Shown one piece after another: positions 26,729 through 38,859 of a stretch of 64,000 nt of DNA. The translations under genes and the position numbers were made by a program. The notes under the pieces were generated by a model that did no database searches, was not told where the DNA came from, and saw nothing but the letters and a program-made list of their open reading frames with translations. Position 1 is the first letter of the stretch, and each line of letters opens with the position of its first letter. Source of the DNA: Doris montereyensis (Eukaryota > Mollusca > Gastropoda > Nudibranchia > Dorididae); contig JAXRKP010000451.1 in the NCBI GenBank assembly GCA_037039925.1, positions 17,501 through 81,500 of the forward strand, written 5' to 3'.

Positions 26729-26913
26729 ATGCCTCCAAACTACCGGAACATGGGTGTCCACAGCAACTTCCGATTTCATCCTCTGTCCCCCGACGAGACC
26801 CCCCGGCCTTTCCAAACTCTGGGCGTCAACTACTGCCATGACGCCAACAGGAACAGAGCCGCCGGGTTCGGGAATTCAGCCATTGGACGCACCCCAGGCC
26901 CCGCCCCGCCCAG
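26729..26913 (+). CDS. Locus D exon 2 (first certain coding exon)
   Basis: The exon spans 26719-26913; the first in-frame ATG is at 26729. It gives 61 codons plus two bases (phase 2), beginning MPPNYRNMGVHSNFRFHPLS and ending GNSAIGRTPGPAPP with donor CAG|GTCAGT. The complete chain 26729-26913, 33268-33376, 34954-35075, 36330-36415, 37366-37500 and 39786-39865 has matching phases at every join (2, 0, 2, 1, 1) and codes for about 238 aa, rich in Pro, Tyr, Asn and Arg. It has no signal peptide, no membrane segment and no catalytic motif. That profile, and the CRE-bearing promoter, fit a structural microtubule inner protein of cilia or sperm flagella. The family assignment is inference. GC-rich third positions contrast strongly with the AT-rich introns. 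Confidence 0.72.
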
Positions 26914-27065
26914 GTCAGTGTATTGTGTTGGTTAGTCATGACATAAGGACATGTTATCGATGTACAAGCTCCACGGAGACAAACACGAGATAAACACAAT
27001 GGAAGAAATTGTAAAAAATAAAATTAAAATAAAGATAATAATAATAAAAAAAAAATAAAAATAAA

Positions 27066-27250
<185 letters not shown>

Positions 27251-27379
27251 GAGCACAGTACGAGCTTTGTATTACTTGGCTCCTTGCAAATTCGATCGGA
27301 TTCGCACGATAAATAGTACCTTATTAATGAAACTGAAAGGAGAGCGATGTTAGAAATGTTTGCATTGCGCTTTTTGTTG

Positions 27380-28400
27380 AGACCCAACTCCAGACTCTCT
27401 TGGGTGTTCACGTGCAAATCCAATTCTAGACTATCATGGGTGCCCACGTGCAAATCCAATTCCAGACTATCATGGGTGCCCACGTACAAATCAATTCTAG
27501 ACTATCCAGGCGCTCACCTGCAAATCCAATTCCAGGCTGTCATGTGTGCCTACGTGCAAATCCAATTCTAGACTATCAGGTGCCCACGTGCAAATCCAAT
27601 TCTAGACTATCATGGGCGCTCACCTGCAAATCCAATTCCAGGCTATCATAGGTGCCCACGTGCTGAGATCCAATTCCAGAACATCATGGGTTCCCATGCA
27701 TGGGTCCACTGCAAATCCAATTCCAGACTGTCATGGGTGCCAACGTGCAAATCCAATTCCAGACTATCATGGGTGCCAACGTGCAAATCCAATTCAGACT
27801 ATCATGGGTGTCAACGTGCAAATCAATTCCAGACCATGGGTCATGGGTATCCTCGTACAAATCAATTCAGACTGTCATGGGTTCCCACACTGCAAATCCA
27901 ATTCCAGACTATCATGGGTGCCCACGTACAAATCCAATTCTAGACGTCATGGGCGATTCTCACCTGCCAAATCAATTCCAGGCTCATGTGTGCCTACGTA
28001 CAAATCAATTCCAGACTATTTATCTCTTCTTTGTCTCCATGTGCAAATCAATTCTAGACTATCATGGGCGCTCATGCAAATCCATTCCAGGCTATATAGG
28101 GAGCTGCAGATCAGCTCCAGAACATCATAGGTTCCACTGCAAATCCAATTCCAGACTATCATGGGTGCCAATTGCAAACAATTCAGACTATCATGGGTGT
28201 CAACGTGCAAATCCAATTCCAGACCGTTATTTCTCTCGCGTAATCTGTCCTGGGTGATGCAAATCCAATTCCAGACTGTCATGGGTGCCCGCAAATCCAA
28301 TTCCAGACTGCCATGACCGTCGCCCACGTGTGTCCTGGGTTCCAATTCCAGACTGTCATGGATGCCAGACTGCCGTGGAATCATTCCAGACTGATTCCGT
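27380..28400. repeat. 36 bp minisatellite, about 27 degenerate copies
   Basis: The unit reads CATGGGTGCCCACGTGCAAA plus TCCAATTCCAGACTAT. Many copies keep CACGTG, an E-box palindrome. Copies are often shortened by 1-6 bases, especially after 27790, so frames drift. Confidence 0.88.
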
Positions 28401-28524
28401 GGAGATCGTATTCGATTCTTTCTTGTGCCAAATTCTTTTTTTCGCGGCTGATTCCACTGTACGTATTTATCTCTTCTTTGTCTCCATGGAGCTTCATAAT
28501 ATCTGTTGCATGTCATCATTCTAT

Positions 28525-28670
28525 GCGCCTAGAGCTGTCGTAAGATGGGAGTGGGCACTTTAAAAAATTAATTATATTATCATTATTATTATTATTATTA
28601 TTATAATTATTATTATTATTATTATATTATTATTATTATTATTTTTATTATTATTATTATTATTATTTGT
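28525..28670 (+). mobile_element. 3' end of short element with (ATT)n tail
   Basis: GCGCCTAGAGCTGTCGTAAG and ATGGGAGTGGGCACTTT are followed by an interrupted (ATT)n. It is the same terminal arrangement as at 9230-9445. Confidence 0.55.
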
Positions 28671-29600
28671 ATTTTTCGACATAGTATTATCCCCTTGCCT
28701 TACTCACTGTTTGCCTGTACCCACTTTCTGACGATCATTGGTTTGTGGTGTGATGGATGCACCTGTCTGTAAGGAGATCATCTGCTGATGACAATCGAGT
28801 CACCCATGGTCATTGTCAAAGCAGTATCCATTTTCACGCTTCCACCCCCGCCCCCAAAGAAAAAGAAAGTGTTTTGAATTGTGTTTAAGCTTTCATCTTT
28901 GGAGCAGTATTGTTATTGTCTTGTGGTTTGGAGTGAGGGGAAGAGGGTGGTAGGTTATTGTTTTATAGTTATTTTTTTCTTGAGATTTGTTGTCTTACAC
29001 TTTATTGATGGAAGTTTACTTCTATCACCTTTGTCGTTGCTGTTTCAAAAACAGCAGTGACTCGTCGTGCATGGGTCGCAGTCTCAAGTTTATGTAGTTA
29101 ACTACTTTCAGAGAAAAAAAACCTACTAAACTACTGGAAGTAAATTTCGTCATAAATTGTTGTAGGTTAGTGCCTATTTTACAAGTAACGTGTTTAGAGA
29201 ATAGAACTTGAATTTTTTTTAATTTATAGAAGAATTGAACTCGTAAGAATTTAACTCCTTTGTCGGTAATTATTTCTCTCACGCGTAATCGTTGATAACT
29301 GTCTGTTTGGACTGCTGCCAGCGCCATATCTTCACCCGCACCGATAGACCACGACTGATTCATCGCTTTTCAACTTTCTGCTTGTCACTGCTAGGTATCT
29401 CTTACCGTTCTCGAACAGTTGACAAGTCAACACTTACACAGGCTAAAACTTTCTCATTGGGAGCTGGTCGTCCAGTGGCAACGCTGGCAGCTTTATATCC
29501 CCGGAGGAACGAACTTCCTGAGTTTGATTCTGGCAATGATATGGCCCCCGAGTTTGTGCTCTTTGTGAAATACGTTTAATACGACGCAATGTTCCTGTTT
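28671..29600. other. Intron DNA, no exon recognised
   Basis: Nothing supported except a possible tRNA-like SINE head at 29461-29540 (GCTGGTCGTCCAGTGGCAAC, GAGTTTGATTCTGGC). Confidence 0.4.
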
Positions 29601-30612
29601 AAAACTTGTCAGAAAAATGATGCAACCAAAGGAAGTGACGTGTTCAGAGTAAACTTGCTTGGGAAATGATGCATCCAATGAAAGTGACACGTGTTCAGAG
29701 TAAGCTTGCTTGGAAATGATGCATCAATGAAAGTGACACGTGTTCAGAGTAAGCTTGCTTGGGAAATGATGCATCCGATGAAAGTGACACGTGTTCAGAG
29801 TAAGCTTGCTTGGGAAATGATGCATCCAATGAAAGTGACACGTGTTCAGAGTAAGCTTGCTTGGGAAATGATGCATCTAATGAAAGTGACACGTGTTCAG
29901 AGTAAACTTGCTTGGGAAATGATGCATCCGAAGGAAGTGACACGTGTTCAGAGTAAGCTTGCTTGGGAAATGATGCATCCGATGAAAGTGACACGTGTTC
30001 AGAGTAAGCTTGCTTGGGAAATGATGCATCAATGAAAGTGACACGTGTTCAGAGTAAGCTTGCTTGGGAAATGATGCATCTAATGAAAGTGACACGTGTT
30101 CAGAGTAAGCTTGCTTGGGAAATGATGCATCTAATGAAAGTGACACGTGTTCAGAGTAAGCTTGCTTGGGAAATGATGCATCTAATGAAAGTGACACGTG
30201 TTCAGAGTAAACTTGCTTGGGAAATGATGCATCCGAAGGAAGTGACACGTGTTCAGAGTAAGCTTGCTTGGGAAATGATGCATCCGATGAAAGTGACACG
30301 TGTTCAGAGTAAGCTTGCTTGGGAAATGATGCATCCAATGAAAGTGACACGTGTTCAGAGTAAGCTTGCTTGGGAAATGATGCATCTAATGAAAGTGACA
30401 CGTGTTCAGAGTAAGCTTGCTCGGGAAATGATGCATCCGAAGGAAGTGACAAATGCTCAGAGTAAACTTGCTCGGGAAATGATGCATCCGAAGGAAGTGA
30501 CAAATGCTCAGAGTAAGCTTGCTCGGGAAATGGTGCAACCAAAGGAAGTGACAAATGCTCAGAGTAAGCTTGCTCGGGAAATGATGCATCCAAAGGATGT
30601 GACATCTGTTTA
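29600..30612. repeat. 51 bp minisatellite, about 19 copies
   Basis: The unit reads GAAAGTGACACGTGTTCAGA, GTAAGCTTGCTTGGGAAATG, ATGCATCCAAT (51 bp, 17 codons). It stays open on the plus strand (MKVTRVQSKLAWEMMHP) and the minus strand (CHFH/HVSLSLDASFPKQAYSE). The last five copies are a diverged subtype with AAATGCTCAG and CTCGGGAAATG. Higher-order order is visible: the run of variants from 29870 to 30000 recurs at about 30180-30310. Confidence 0.92.
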
Positions 30613-30887
30613 GAGCTGGCATGATAGTCAAGATTACGGTAGTTATAAAATCTCAATGTTAAGAAAAAAATAGATTAAAAATGACATGCAGAAAAAGAAC
30701 CAAACATAACTATTAAAAAACTGAAAATATTGAGAACACTGAAAATTTGAATATTTTGGCTGTGAATCACAAGCGACGGAGATGTCACCAGAGTAATTGG
30801 AAGAAAAAAACCCGTCTATAAACCGCGACGAAAAAGTTTACCGCAACTGAAAAATGATCTTTGGCAGGGTACAAACAAAGAAATAGA

Positions 30888-30978
30888 CGTCAAACTTATG
30901 CGAGTATTGATGTTCCCCGTCGCCACCTACGGATGTGCAACCTGGACACTAAGCAAGACAGCAGAAAATAAGCAATAA
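30888..30978 (+). mobile_element. Reverse transcriptase C-terminal fragment
   Basis: Reads VKLMRVLMFPVATYGCATWT and LSKTAENKQ then stop. The YGC(E/A)TWTL word is characteristic of the region after the RT domain in RTE/jockey-like non-LTR elements. It leads directly into the 42 bp minisatellite. Confidence 0.55.
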
Positions 30979-31004
30979 ACTCATTTGATCTAAAGGACAA
31001 AATA

Positions 31005-31450
31005 CGGCTACGAAGAAAGTACCATGAACTCGAAAACGGACAAAATACGGCTGCTAGGAGTACCATTAACTCCAAAAAAGGACAAAATACGGCTACTAGG
31101 AGTACCATTAACTCCAAAAAAGGACAAAATACGGCTGCTAAGAGTACCATGAACTCCAAAAAAACGACACAATAAGGCTACTAGGAGTACCATAAACTCC
31201 AAAAAAGGACAAAATACGGCTACTAGTATAAACCATAAAGGACAAAAAAGGACAATATACAAAAAAGGACAAAAATACGGCTGCTAGGAGTACCATGAAC
31301 TCCAAAAACGACGGACTGCTAAGACAAAAATACGGCCATAAACTCCAAAAAAGGACACAATAAGGCTACTAGGAGTACCTATGAACTCCAAAAACGACAC
31401 AATAAGGGACAAATAAGGACTACTAGGAGTACCGTGAATTCCAAAAGAAC
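31005..31450. repeat. 42 bp minisatellite derived from retroelement sequence, about 10 copies
   Basis: The unit reads AACTCCAAAAAAGGACAAAA, TACGGCTACTAGGAGTACCA, TT. In one frame it gives IRLLGVP, which resembles the RLLRVPWT stretch that follows YGCETWTL in RTE-type proteins. The array lies exactly where that stretch should lie after the RT fragment at 30888-30978. Later copies are truncated. Confidence 0.75.
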
Positions 31451-31547
31451 AAACCTCTCAATCCTAAAAAAGAGTTACAAATCTAGCTCCTACTCCTTAG
31501 TATAATCGGATTGAGGAAAATAAAAACACACTATGGGCTCATAGAGC

Positions 31548-31766
31548 TTGGAAAATTGCATTTTCGACGAGAGGTTCCTCGAAAACGTTGCCGAGGACGC
31601 TAAAAAAAATCGAGACATCATGGAACAAGGTGAGGTCATTGCCACCTATACTGACTGGATGTATGGTGTAGCAAAGAACTACTTTCATGTTGGCTGTCAG
31701 GAAAGCTGTTGTCCGAAATGCACGTCTTGCAGAGGAAGAAGAAAGAGCTGTGGTTTGTCGTGTTGA
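31548..31766 (+). other. Unidentified open frame between repeats
   Basis: A 72-codon frame (MENCIFDERFLENVAEDAKK ... CCPKCTSCRGRRKSCGLSC) has a mixed, protein-like composition with a Cys-rich end and better codon balance than its flanks. No splice borders are obvious and no family is recognised. Because it follows retroelement sequence it may be more transposon debris. Confidence 0.25.
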
Positions 31767-31769
31767 TCA

Positions 31770-32410
31770 GTGTGTGCAAAGCCAGATCATAAGATAATAA
31801 TACTTTGTTCATTCCTTCCGGGAAATTCTTTTTACAGACGTGCATTTCATGACATGCTTATAATACCAAAGTAGGACGAAACAGATATACTTAATTCTGT
31901 ATAAGAATATAATATATGAAAGTCATGCATTAATGCACATTTAACATGCCTGCCTGCAGAGTGACATCACTTTCACTGGCCAATGTGTGGACAGAATGCA
32001 ATGTGGTAAGCATGACCTGAGCTGGCTGCTTTTCTCCTGGCAAACGGACGGAACAGTAAGATGCGTCTAATAGATTGGATTATTATGTTCCGCCGAAACG
32101 CTTCGGATCGCGAGCTAGTTTACAGTGATGCTCCGAAAGGCACTTGCTACCCAGAGGAAAGCGTGACTGATGTTAAGTGACGTTGATCAGCATTTGCAAG
32201 GCTCCCGATGATAGCGACCCACAGGTTGAGACCACTGGCCTGTGTGTGGTTGGGATGCAGTGTAGTGTAGTAAGAAGGACTTAACTTGTTTTCTTTTTTC
32301 ATCGCAATCGGACGGGACAACATTGGAATGTTTTAGTGGATGCGTTTCGCTTAATATGTTACAGATTGCGAGGTAATGGATGGGGATGAATAGACAGAAG
32401 ATTTACATAT
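31770..32410. other. Intron DNA, no exon recognised
   Basis: Two related stretches (31950-32120 and 32185-32370: GGACGGAACAGTAAGATG versus GGACGGGACAACATTGGAATG, with CTGGCCAATGTGTGG versus CTGGCCTGTGTGTGG) look like an old diverged duplication. Confidence 0.35.
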
Positions 32411-32414
32411 TCCT

Positions 32415-32930
32415 CTGCCTGTACTCTACTGTATTCCCTACTGTTTAAGGTCCAGGTTTCGCTTCCAGAGGAGAGTAGGACAATAAACTATGATGTATAC
32501 TGCCATTTTGGTTTTTGTTGACAATTCTTGTTTACCTACAAATGCCTTTCCTAGATACTTGCCTTTTTGATTCTCTGGCTGATTTGTTCTCTTAGTTTTC
32601 CCTCTGAGTTAATCATTACTGCCAGGAAATTGTAGCTTTGAACTTGTTCTAAATTCTCCCTGCCCAATTTAAGATTTTGCGTTTTAGCTTCCATAGTTAC
32701 GAGCATTATTTTGGCATTTACTCTCATTCCTCTTTTTATTTAATTAATTATTCATCATGTTGATATTCAACTGGATGTCCTTCTGATTTTCCAAACAAAA
32801 CTAAATCATCAACAAATGAAAGCATTGATACATGTCCTGGTTTGTTGAGTTTCCACATACCTACATTTCATTTTCTTCATTTTTGGGGATGCCTTTGCGA
32901 TTGAATCCATAAATTGTTCCTTTGCAAATT
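32415..32930 (-). mobile_element. RTE-like retrotransposon family 2, internal fragment
   Basis: On the minus strand it parallels 46095-46610 along its whole length (for example CTGTACTCTACTGTATTCCC, CCCAATTTAAGATTTTGC, AACTAAATCATC). It corresponds to the RT end and linker region; frames are broken. Confidence 0.75.
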
Positions 32931-32939
32931 TACTTAACA

Positions 32940-33110
32940 TGTATCTCCAACACGACCCAATCCAAAATGCATATAGGTACAAGCATAAGCTGGGCAGACA
33001 ACTCTGTGACAGACTAGCGATCTGTCCAAGGGGCGACGTAATGTAATCACCTGTGCCACTTCACGCTGTAGAAATCCTGCTACTATTATAACTATGTTCC
33101 TGATCGAACG
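32940..33110 (+). mobile_element. tRNA-derived SINE, family 1, body fragment
   Basis: Shares CAAAATGCATATAGGTACAAGC, CATAAGCTGGG, GACAGACTAGCG and ATCACCTGTGCCACTTCACG with the 14510 copy. The tRNA-like head is missing. Confidence 0.55.
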
Positions 33111-33267
33111 CCCTTACATGAGCTTTCTTTTCTTTTCTTTTTTTCCCCTTCTTTTATTGTGTGTGTACCCCATAGCATTTACAGTATCTTTCATCTGATA
33201 TCTCTATCATTTATGTCCTACCTCAATCCATTATGTAATTATCTGTTATCTCTGTTCGATTTGACAG

Positions 33268-33376
33268 GACCACGTACAACATGATGAACGACTGGATGAA
33301 ACTGCAAGGTCGAGTGGCCAACACAGCGGCGCCTGTCGTCTACACAGGCATGGACGGATTCAAGGAAATGCCTTCG
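33268..33376 (+). CDS. Locus D exon 3
   Basis: Acceptor TTTGACAG, one base completing an Arg codon, then 36 codons (TTYNMMNDWMKLQGRVANTA ... MDGFKEMPS), donor TCG|GTAAAC, phase 0. Length 109 bp. Confidence 0.75.
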
Positions 33377-33569
33377 GTAAACACACAAACGTTCGCGTGA
33401 TCCTTGTTTGTTGAATGATTTTGTACTTTTGTCATTAAAACCCCTAGTTATTCTTATTCTCATCATCATTATCATCATCATCATCACTGTCATCCCTTTC
33501 ACGTCATAATGGAAACAATAATGATTAATAGTGATAAGATAAGAGTGAAAATTATGACAGTAGTAATAG

Positions 33570-33939
<370 letters not shown>

Positions 33940-33950
<11 letters not shown>

Positions 33951-34009
33951 ACTACTACTACTACTACGACTAATAATAATAATAATAATACTAATAAAAA
34001 TACTACTAA

Positions 34010-34064
<55 letters not shown>

Positions 34065-34184
34065 GCTAATAATAATAATAATAATTAATAATAATAATAA
34101 TAGTGATATGATGATGATATGATGATAATAATAATAATAATAATGAGGATGATACTAATACTAATAATAATAATAATATAATAC

Positions 34185-34237
<53 letters not shown>

Positions 34238-34257
34238 GTAATAATAATAATAATAAT

Positions 34258-34306
<49 letters not shown>

Positions 34307-34331
34307 GATAATAATAATAATAATAATAATG

Positions 34332-34425
<94 letters not shown>

Positions 34426-34428
34426 AAG
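33940..34428. repeat. Compound (ACT)n / (ATA)n microsatellite
   Basis: ACT at 33938-33968 and 34015-34065, then ATA with GAT interruptions to 34425. Confidence 0.95.
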
Positions 34429-34577
34429 TGAAATGCACATCTTAATTTCATTGAATATTTTCATTTACATGAAACACTTTATAGGCAAACGTGTGAAATT
34501 TAAATGTTATGAATGTATTTCGTGTTCCTTGTTGTAACGTCTACACCTCACACGATGTTGAAAATGTAGAAAAAATC

Positions 34578-34905
34578 CATGTGATTCATTCATTCATTCA
34601 TTCAATCATTCATTCATTCATTTATTCATTCATTCGTTCATGCATTTCATTCATTTATTCATTTATTAATTAATGCATCTATTCATCTATTCATTAATTC
34701 ACGAACTCATTCATTTATTCATCTATTCATTTATACATTTATTCATTCACTCATTTTTTTTCTTTCTTTTATTCATTCATTCATTGATTCATTTTTCATT
34801 CATTCGCGTAACCATTCATTCATTCATTTATTCATTCATTCATTCATTCATTCATTCATTCATTCATTCCTTCCTTCATTCATTCATTCATTGATTAATG
34901 CATTT
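34578..34905. repeat. (ATTC)n microsatellite, degenerate
   Basis: Tetranucleotide ATTC/TTCA repeats with many substitutions. A smaller patch recurs at 35265-35360, just after locus D exon 4. Confidence 0.92.
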
Positions 34906-34953
34906 AGTCAACCTTCATTAACTATGTAGTTAACTAATGTCACGATCTTCCAG

Positions 34954-35075
34954 GTGGAGCTGGCAAACACTGACAACGACGTGGCCAGGGAAGACTCCGA
35001 TGAGAAGTTCCAGAGAACCTACTCAGACCTGGCCCATCAGATCGCCTACCGCTACCCCAACCCTGGCTTGCCCAG
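34954..35075 (+). CDS. Locus D exon 4
   Basis: Acceptor ATCTTCCAG; 40 codons plus two bases (VELANTDNDVAREDSDEKFQ ... YRYPNPGLP), donor CAG|GTCAGT, phase 2. The acidic stretch NDVAREDSDEKF is the only strongly charged part of the protein. Confidence 0.78.
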
Positions 35076-35504
35076 GTCAGTCACTCGTACTGCTCTCCCT
35101 TGGTGGAGGTGGAAATACAATACAGACTCGATACCTTGGGTGGACACTTCCGATACCCTTTAATCATCACTTAGTTTCGTTCCACTCCCGGACGATTACG
35201 TACTCTATTCCGCTTACCTTCCACTATTCTCATCGTTGCGCGCTTTATGATATTATCATTATTCATTCACTCATTTTTTCTTTTATTCATGCATTCATTG
35301 ATTCATTTTCCAATCATTCGCTCAACCATTCAATCATTCATTTATTCATTCATTCATTCATGTTATAACAAATTTTAAATATTAGGATGGGGGGGGGGGG
35401 GTATTATTTTTTTACTTCGAGGCTTGCTCTTAAAATGAAACGCGGATAGTGGGTCTTTGGCTCAGTGAATAATTCTTCTTCCTCTTTTTGTATAGATTTT
35501 GTTT

Positions 35505-35815
35505 TATTTTATCTTACTCACATCCACAGTTAAGGGTAATCTCGGGGGTTTTGGTAGGATTTTTAATTTTGCCGGTATTGCCTTGTAAACATCCAAAGGA
35601 TCTTTAACGTGCACAGAGTGATGTGATCTGCACGCAGGACCTCCTTTTTATTGTCCGCTTCCGATGGGACTAGGTGTCGATCCACCTACCTGGACCAGGG
35701 GGGGGAGAGATTTTGTTTGAAAAGACGAGAAACGTTATCAACTGTTAACGGGGCTCGATCCCACTACATTTTGGTTGACAGGTCGACACCTTGCCCCTAG
35801 ACTACCGAGTCCCCC
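35505..35815 (-). mobile_element. tRNA-derived SINE, family 2
   Basis: On the minus strand it starts with a tRNA-like head (GACTCGGTAGTCTAGGGGCA, then B-box-like GGATCGAGCCCCG). The body contains GGTAGGTGGATCGACACC and GCACGTTAAAGATCC. Copies at 37590-37940 (+) and 52925-53220 (-) share these words in the same order. Confidence 0.7.
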
Positions 35816-35989
35816 TCCTCCCTTCTTAAAGAAACTCAGACTATACATATATAACTGAAAGCTAAATATAACAAAGACTGCAAAATACTCTGGACTGATT
35901 AATTATAGACAATAGATTGCAATGGAAAGAATATCATAGAGTATATTTATTTGTAGACTTCCTTACCCTCACGTTGTTGTTTCTCTCTG

Positions 35990-36297
<308 letters not shown>

Positions 36298-36329
36298 ATT
36301 CTAAAACCAAAAACATTGCCTTCTTCCAG

Positions 36330-36415
36330 GATCCGTCAAGGCGCCATTGGGGGAACATGGCGGCACGTGAAAGAAGTTCTAGGACACCACGGATCTCGTG
36401 TCTGTTTTGTGGATG
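36330..36415 (+). CDS. Locus D exon 5
   Basis: Acceptor TTCTTCCAG; one base completes Arg, then 28 codons (IRQGAIGGTWRHVKEVLGHH ... VCFVD) and one base (phase 1), donor ATG|GTAAAA. 86 bp. Only 35 bases separate its acceptor from a long TA tract. Confidence 0.7.
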
Positions 36416-36419
36416 GTAA

Positions 36420-36975
36420 AACAAAATACATTTCCTTTTTGTATGATGTGAGCTAGTTTTGAAATAATATTAAAAATAAATGCATAATATTATGCGAGAT
36501 GGAACAAATTTTACAAGACAATTAATTAGAAGGCAAGATGGGTTTTTTCAAAAGCATAGCAATAAACGGATTTTTTTACTGTCTTTAATTAAAAGCAATT
36601 ATACAGTGGGACTCGAAGGTTCCGAGCTCAAAATTATATTCTTTAAGTTTGAGTCAATCGTCAATTGCAATATTTAAAACAAAAAAAAATCAGATTTAGC
36701 GAGAACCTGTTCTCATCTAAGTCTAAGGTTACTGTAAAATATTTTTTTAAAAGCACCCATAAATAGGAAAAAAGAATCTAGTTTTAAAAATAAAATGTGT
36801 CCAAAATAAAAATCCCACACGTACGGTGACAACAATCCACCCCACCCCACCCCCTTCCTTCTCAAAGAAGAAAAAAGTACATAAAGAAAAAAACTAGCAA
36901 CAACAAAAACAATGAAATGTAACATATTATGACGCGTCCAAGTTTTCATCACATCGAATATGTATAATATGTGTG

Positions 36976-37020
<45 letters not shown>

Positions 37021-37365
37021 GTGACTTGTCATTTAAATATGTTGCGGTATTGTGACATATACTATGTAGTTAAGGATTTCTAACAGTATAGATTTAGTGT
37101 CTTGTAAAAATGGCAATACAGTACACTCATAACTGTCCTTACAAAATACATCGAAAGTTGTTTGATGTCTAAACAAACAGCCTTTGAGATACACTACTGT
37201 TTTATTGTTTTGTTTTATTTTCTGATGGGGCTTTTTACGCACGGGGGGGGGGAGTGGGTGGGTTATGTTAAAAACAAATTTGTGTTGTTTTGTTTTGTTT
37301 ATTGCCATTATTGTATAATTTCCTTCTAATCATGTCACTCATTATAATTCAACGTTCTTCTCAAG
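36420..37365. other. Intron, no further exon; (GT)n at 36978-37012
   Basis: AT-rich intron of locus D with a short GT repeat and a G-rich patch at 37240. No exon seen. Confidence 0.5.
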
Positions 37366-37500
37366 GCTTAGTCAGCGTGTACGACACCAACCGATTCTCG
37401 GAAGCCCTCCAGCCGCCACTTCCTTATAAGGGAAAGCTCGTGCACCCACCGTATGCGCCTTCCAAGGAGGAGTTTGCCGCCAACAGGAGATGCGTTACAC
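37366..37500 (+). CDS. Locus D exon 6
   Basis: Acceptor TTCTCAAG; two bases complete Gly, then 44 codons (LVSVYDTNRFSEALQPPLPY ... EEFAANRRCVT) and one base (phase 1), donor CAC|GTAAGC. The VYDTNRFSEALQPP / YKGKLVHPPYAP stretch is the best query for a family search. Confidence 0.78.
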
Positions 37501-37589
37501 GTAAGCTATGCAATAAGTCTGATAATAAGTCTGTAACCTCCACAGCATTGCGACATTGGTTCAGCACTGACCAATTGGTGAGGGTGGGG

Positions 37590-37942
37590 TAGGGGTGGGA
37601 GGGGGAATCGATGGTCCAGAGACAAGGTATCAGCCTTTCAACCGAAAGCTGGTGGGTTCAAGCCCGCCAACGGTTGTTTGATTTCTCGAGTCTTTTAAGT
37701 GCAAAATCTACCACTTGGTCCAGGTAGGTGGATCGACGCCTAGTCCCATCGGAGACGGACGATAAAAAAGAGGTCCTATGTCAATATCACGACACTCTGT
37801 GCAGGTTAAAGATCCCTTGGCTGTTTACAGGGCAGTTCGGGCCACATTTTAAAAACCCTACCAACCACCCCCCGAGATTACCTTAGATGTGGATGAGGGT
37901 AAATCAAATCAAATCAAATCAAATCAAATCAAATCAAAACGA
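37590..37942 (+). mobile_element. tRNA-derived SINE, family 2, with (AAATC)n tail
   Basis: The head has GGTCCAGAGACAAGGTATCA and the B-box-like GGGTTCAAGCCCG. The body has CAGGTAGGTGGATCGACGCC and the end GATGTGGATGAGGGTAAATC followed by seven AAATC repeats. It is the only copy here with head, body and tail all visible. Confidence 0.75.
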
Positions 37943-38164
37943 CCAAAATGGAGATCCACGTTATGTCGAATATTTCATCTCGTTGTAACATTTCAATTTA
38001 TTTTCTTGTTGTCGGTCACGTTTCCTGTAATCGACGAAATATCGGTATCAATTTGCCAACGTTTTGTGTTTGTGTTTGTGTTTGACCAACAGCATTGACA
38101 ACACAGTGTTCCGAATATAGGAAATAAAAACACCAAATTATACACTCTGCACTTTAAAAAGGAT

Positions 38165-38850
38165 TCATCTTGACAGGTCCACTGACAGTGATTCTGAAAT
38201 TTAGATTCAAGACAATTTTTGGACTAGGAAGAGATAGAGGATTGCTTTGTAGATTGCCTTATTGGCACCAATGCCAGACGAAGTTTGCCTTTATTTTGCC
38301 AGACGAAGTGATTCTGAAATTTTTGGGCACCAACGTAGACGAAGTTGATTGGCACCAAAGACGAATGTTTGTGAATGGCACCAACGCCAAGAGACAGTGC
38401 CAGACGGAGATTTGGCACCAACGCCAGACGAATTGCCTAGATGGCTCAAGCAATTTATTGGCACCAATACCAGACGGAGATTGCCTTATTGGCACCAATG
38501 CCAGACGGAGATCGCTTTGTGGATTGCCTTGTTGGCACCAATGCCAGACGGAGATCGCCTTATTGGCACCAATGCCAGACGGAGATCGCCTTATTGGCAC
38601 CAATGCCAGACGGAGATCGCCTTATTGGCACCAACGCCAGACGGAGATCGCCTTATGCCAGACGGAGATGGCACCAATGCCAGACGGAGATCGCCTTATT
38701 CAATTCACCAATGTCAGACGGAGATCGCCTTATTCGCACCAATCGTTTTCCTCCTGACGGAGATGTTATTAATGTCCAGACGTCGCCAACCAACTATCTC
38801 AGAATAAGCACCAATGCCAGCGGAGATTTCTTAATTCACCGAGTGTCTGT
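38165..38850. repeat. 31 bp minisatellite, about 18 copies
   Basis: The unit reads GCACCAATGCCAGACGGAGA plus TCGCCTTATTG. Central copies (38520-38660) are almost identical; both ends degrade, consistent with expansion from the middle. Confidence 0.88.
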
Positions 38851-38859
38851 TGCTTTTAT

